DNA of 64,000 bases from Embiotoca jacksoni (lineage: Eukaryota; Chordata; Actinopteri; Embiotocidae), in NCBI GenBank assembly GCA_022577435.1, contig JAKOON010000016.1, positions 11,886,276 through 11,950,275 of the forward strand, given 5' to 3'. Both the position numbers and the translations under genes were made by a program. Of this stretch, positions 61,499 to 64,000 are shown one piece after another. The notes beneath the pieces are model-generated. The model saw nothing but the letters and a program-made list of their open reading frames with translations, did not search any database and was not told where the DNA came from. The stretch's first letter is position 1. The number at the start of each line of letters is the position of its first letter.

Positions 61499-62885
61499 AT
61501 GATGAGACGGAACCTGTTTCAAACCACTCGCTCCATCTATCTGGGTCTGGCTTGTGTGTCCCTCGCTCTCCACGTCCTTCTGGCCCTCTTTTGCCTCTCA
61601 GTCCTCCAGACCGCCTGTGTCCCTCCCACCTCCTCTTCTACCTCTTCTTCTTCCTCCATTCCAAGAACAGATACTCCGCATCATCATCAGTCTGTCTCCC
61701 ACTCCTCCTCTTCTTCTGCTACCTCTTCCTCAAATAAACTGCAAACGAGCCCACGGAGTGAAGAACTTCCTGCCAACAAGTTACATCATGAAGAAAAAGG
61801 CTCATTCGGTGAAGCCACTGAGAAAGCAAAGAATCTGACTGGAGCTGGAAAAGAGATTCAAAAAGTCAAGGATCATTCAAAGCTGGAGGTGCTGTTCAAG
61901 CATCTGCTGTACAACCTGCCACGCCCAGAGCTGCAAGAAGATGATTTGTTGCTGACGTTGAAGAAAAATGAAAATGAAAAGGACATAAGAAGTTATAAAA
62001 AGAAAACAGGAAGTGAGGAAAAGGAGGAGGAAGACACCATCTCCATTGATGGTCTGTGGTAAGTGAAAGACATGGTGAAAAAATATCAATAAAGTACAAA
62101 CAAGAAGTCCTCTGAGGAAAAGAAACTATCCTCTGTGCTGCATCTTTTAATGAATGTCCTCTGGATTAATTAACACTGGTTTCTGAAAGATGAGTTCCAC
62201 ATGAGGCTGAGGAGTTTCAGAAGCACCCAGCTCCAGTGGTCCAATTTCTTGTAATCTTGAATATAAGTGTGAACATTGGCTTTAAAGATGAGATCATTCG
62301 ATTATTTTTAGCCATGAAATATCGCTACAGGATGGATGTTGAAGAACTAGTATGCAGACGTTCATGTTGCCCAGAGGATGAGGCCTGACTTTTCCTCTAA
62401 CACCACCGTGCCTTTTTTTTTGTTTTTTTTTTTGTCTCAAACACTGCAGGATTGCCACTTTGGTTTATAGCTCTAAAACAGATGACATTGTCAAAATAAC
62501 TCTTTGTCAGTTTTCACTGACTAGTTTACATTTATTTTTTAGGACTTTTCGACTTCATGGTCTAGTTTAAAACATTTGTTGGAAAAGTTATCAAAACAAT
62601 CAGAAGATAGTTATATTACATTGTAAATTTTTAACAGAGTAACTGGTAATCTGTAACCTATTACATTTCAACAACACTGATCACCTGCACATCCTCTCAG
62701 GCAGAGTGACAGTGAGGAGGAGGAGGAAGGCTACGACAAAGTTTTTTGGACAAGCAACGTGGAGACCCACCCTCCCTGGCTGCGGTTCCACCTGGGCATC
62801 TCTCGCTGGGAGCTGTACAACAGGAAAGACCCCAACCTGGCCCAGCTGACTCACTATTTGGCAACACAGCGTATCCTTGGTGCTG
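61499..62885 (+). CDS. fam20cl: FAM20C-like secretory-pathway kinase, N-terminal two coding exons (runs off window)
   Basis: FAM20 proteins are Golgi/secreted kinases or pseudokinases; FAM20C phosphorylates secreted proteins at S-x-E. Exons 61499-62058 and 62701-62885 join in frame (phase 2), and the second ends in phase 1 at a GTGAGG donor. The ATG at 61499 (a second ATG follows) lies just after a TCTTCCAG acceptor, so a 5' untranslated exon is likely. Residues about 12-37 are a signal anchor (LGLACVSLALHVLLALFCL), then a Ser/Thr/Pro-rich stem. KLEVLFKHLLYNLPRPELQ matches the FAM20A/C stem motif LFxHPLYNxP, and PPWLRFHLGISRWELYNRKD matches the start of the FAM20C/A catalytic region (FHLGINRxxLYSR). 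The kinase catalytic residues are beyond the window, so activity cannot be judged. The fam20cl name is my best guess over fam20ca, fam20cb or fam20a. Confidence 0.78.
62059..62700 (+). other. Intron 1 (after first coding exon) of the FAM20C-like gene
   Basis: GTAAGTG donor and CTCTCAG acceptor. Contains two T runs near 62412-62434. No other feature. Confidence 0.75.
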
Positions 62886-64000
62886 GTGAGGAAATAAGGG
62901 GGAGGGAGGCGGGGCTAAGATTTCAGATGACAGAAAGGAGAAAGGACAGGGCCGGGGAAAAATATCCAAAACAAAGCAGAACGATTAGATGGTGCACGGT
63001 GAGGAAGGTGGAGGATTACCAGCAATTTAATTACTCTCCATTTGATCTTTCTGTTCCTAAAAACTGCATCCTGAAGTGTCAGCCGGGTAGAATTGCTTTT
63101 CATTTGTGTCGAAAAATAAGTCCCTTCAGAGGGCTGCACTGCTTTTTAAATTAAAAAAAACCTGACTTTATCATTACCCCGATTGTCTCAGTAGTGCTGG
63201 GGCTTTGCTTAAGTATGTACATTCATATTCCTCTTGACACAGTTACAAAGTCATAACCATGCTGCTTTCTCATTTTAACTCTAATCCGTTAATACAAACA
63301 AGCTAGTGTGTGAGAGGGCCAGAGGCAAGACAGAGTATTCACTGATGTTTTCACTGAGTGAGTACAATAGACTGTGCAGAAGCTCATATTTAGAACAGTG
63401 AACAAAACATTTTTTACAAACACATCCTCACAGTCACTTCAAGACACACATCAAAGATGATGTATCTTTATATGAAAACACTGATGGATGGAAATGACAT
63501 TACAAAACATATTTATGAAACCCAGGAGGATTCAGTTGTGTGAGCGAGGTGTTAAAGCCAACAGCAAGGAAGTATGCAGACTATAAATTGATGTATTGGG
63601 TGCTAGTATTAGTACATACACATTCTGACACACACTGATGTCTATAAGCACAAAATACAAAATGAAATGTAATTATTTAAAACTGCAGGCAAATAAGTAG
63701 AAGCTCAGAGACATTCAGATAATTAAACATCTCCAACTTGCTGCTAATGTGATATTTTTTAGGGTCAAAATATAATCCTACCACAAACTATGTCAGTACA
63801 ATCTCAACACCAACACACACACAGCAGACACGTACTAATAGAAAGTGACCCATCTGCATGAGTGCCATATGGATACTGTACGAACACATACATACACACA
63901 TGCATTCACACCACCTCACTTGCATCCACACACACGCACACATGCTCATTTTGTTTGCTCATCTCAGACACGCCATCTTCAGCACGCTGCAGAATGAATA
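62886..64000 (+). other. Start of the next intron of the FAM20C-like gene
   Basis: Donor GTGAGG at 62886. No further exon with FAM20 similarity was found before the window edge. CA-rich words occur near 63810-63960. An ATCTCAG near 63961-63967 could be an acceptor, but the following 33 nt do not resemble the expected kinase sequence. Confidence 0.65.

Noticed and set aside
62759..63154. 131-codon frame continuing past FAM20C-like exon 2
   Set aside because: After 62885 it reads through a good GTGAGG donor into an intron; the similarity to FAM20 stops exactly there.
63961..64000. Possible third FAM20C-like exon at the right edge
   Set aside because: The 33 nt after ATCTCAG do not encode the sequence expected after the FAM20 block in exon 2.

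Overview
The window is nuclear DNA from a bony fish, very probably a spiny-rayed teleost. Four protein-coding genes are split by GT-AG introns, (CA/TG)n microsatellites are very long and frequent, and the dispersed repeats are of teleost type (tRNA-headed SINEs, LINE 3' tails, MITE-like elements, one LTR). I see no prokaryotic features.

Layout. 1-2916: upstream flank. 2922-5870 (+): complete four-exon parvalbumin gene (109 aa). 6200-8150: short gap between convergent genes. 8371-22447 (-): complete fourteen-exon BAIAP2L2/Pinkbar gene (428 aa: I-BAR domain, SH3 domain, poly-proline, conserved C-terminal actin-binding-like tail). 22448-29627: 7.2 kb gap between divergent genes, filled with repeats. 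29628-38815 (+): complete five-exon neuronal pentraxin receptor gene (560 aa) that apparently starts at a CTG codon. 39100-61490: 22 kb without a gene, holding old mobile elements and microsatellites. 61499-62885 (+): first two coding exons of a FAM20C-like secretory kinase gene, which runs off the right edge. All exon models were assembled by hand from splice signals, reading phase and family similarity; every join keeps frame.

The genes are not an operon. PVALB, BAIAP2L2 and NPTXR all lie on human chromosome 22q12-q13, so the order reflects an old vertebrate synteny block. Parvalbumin buffers calcium in the cytosol, BAIAP2L2 shapes membranes and actin, NPTXR is a synaptic membrane pentraxin, and FAM20 proteins act in the Golgi.

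Most notable: (1) parvalbumin exon 2 sits between (TG)48 and (AC)48, equal-length inverted repeats that could fold the exon into a loop; (2) the same (TG)n-CAG arrangement forms the 3' splice site of BAIAP2L2 exon 8, an in-frame 84-nt exon, and a CFTR-like (TG)38 plus T-rich tract precedes BAIAP2L2 exon 2; (3) nptxr has no usable upstream ATG and starts at CTG in a near-perfect Kozak context; (4) there is a perfect 31-bp hairpin at 47157-47233; (5) a composite minisatellite and tRNA-like SINE array lies at 26955-27800.
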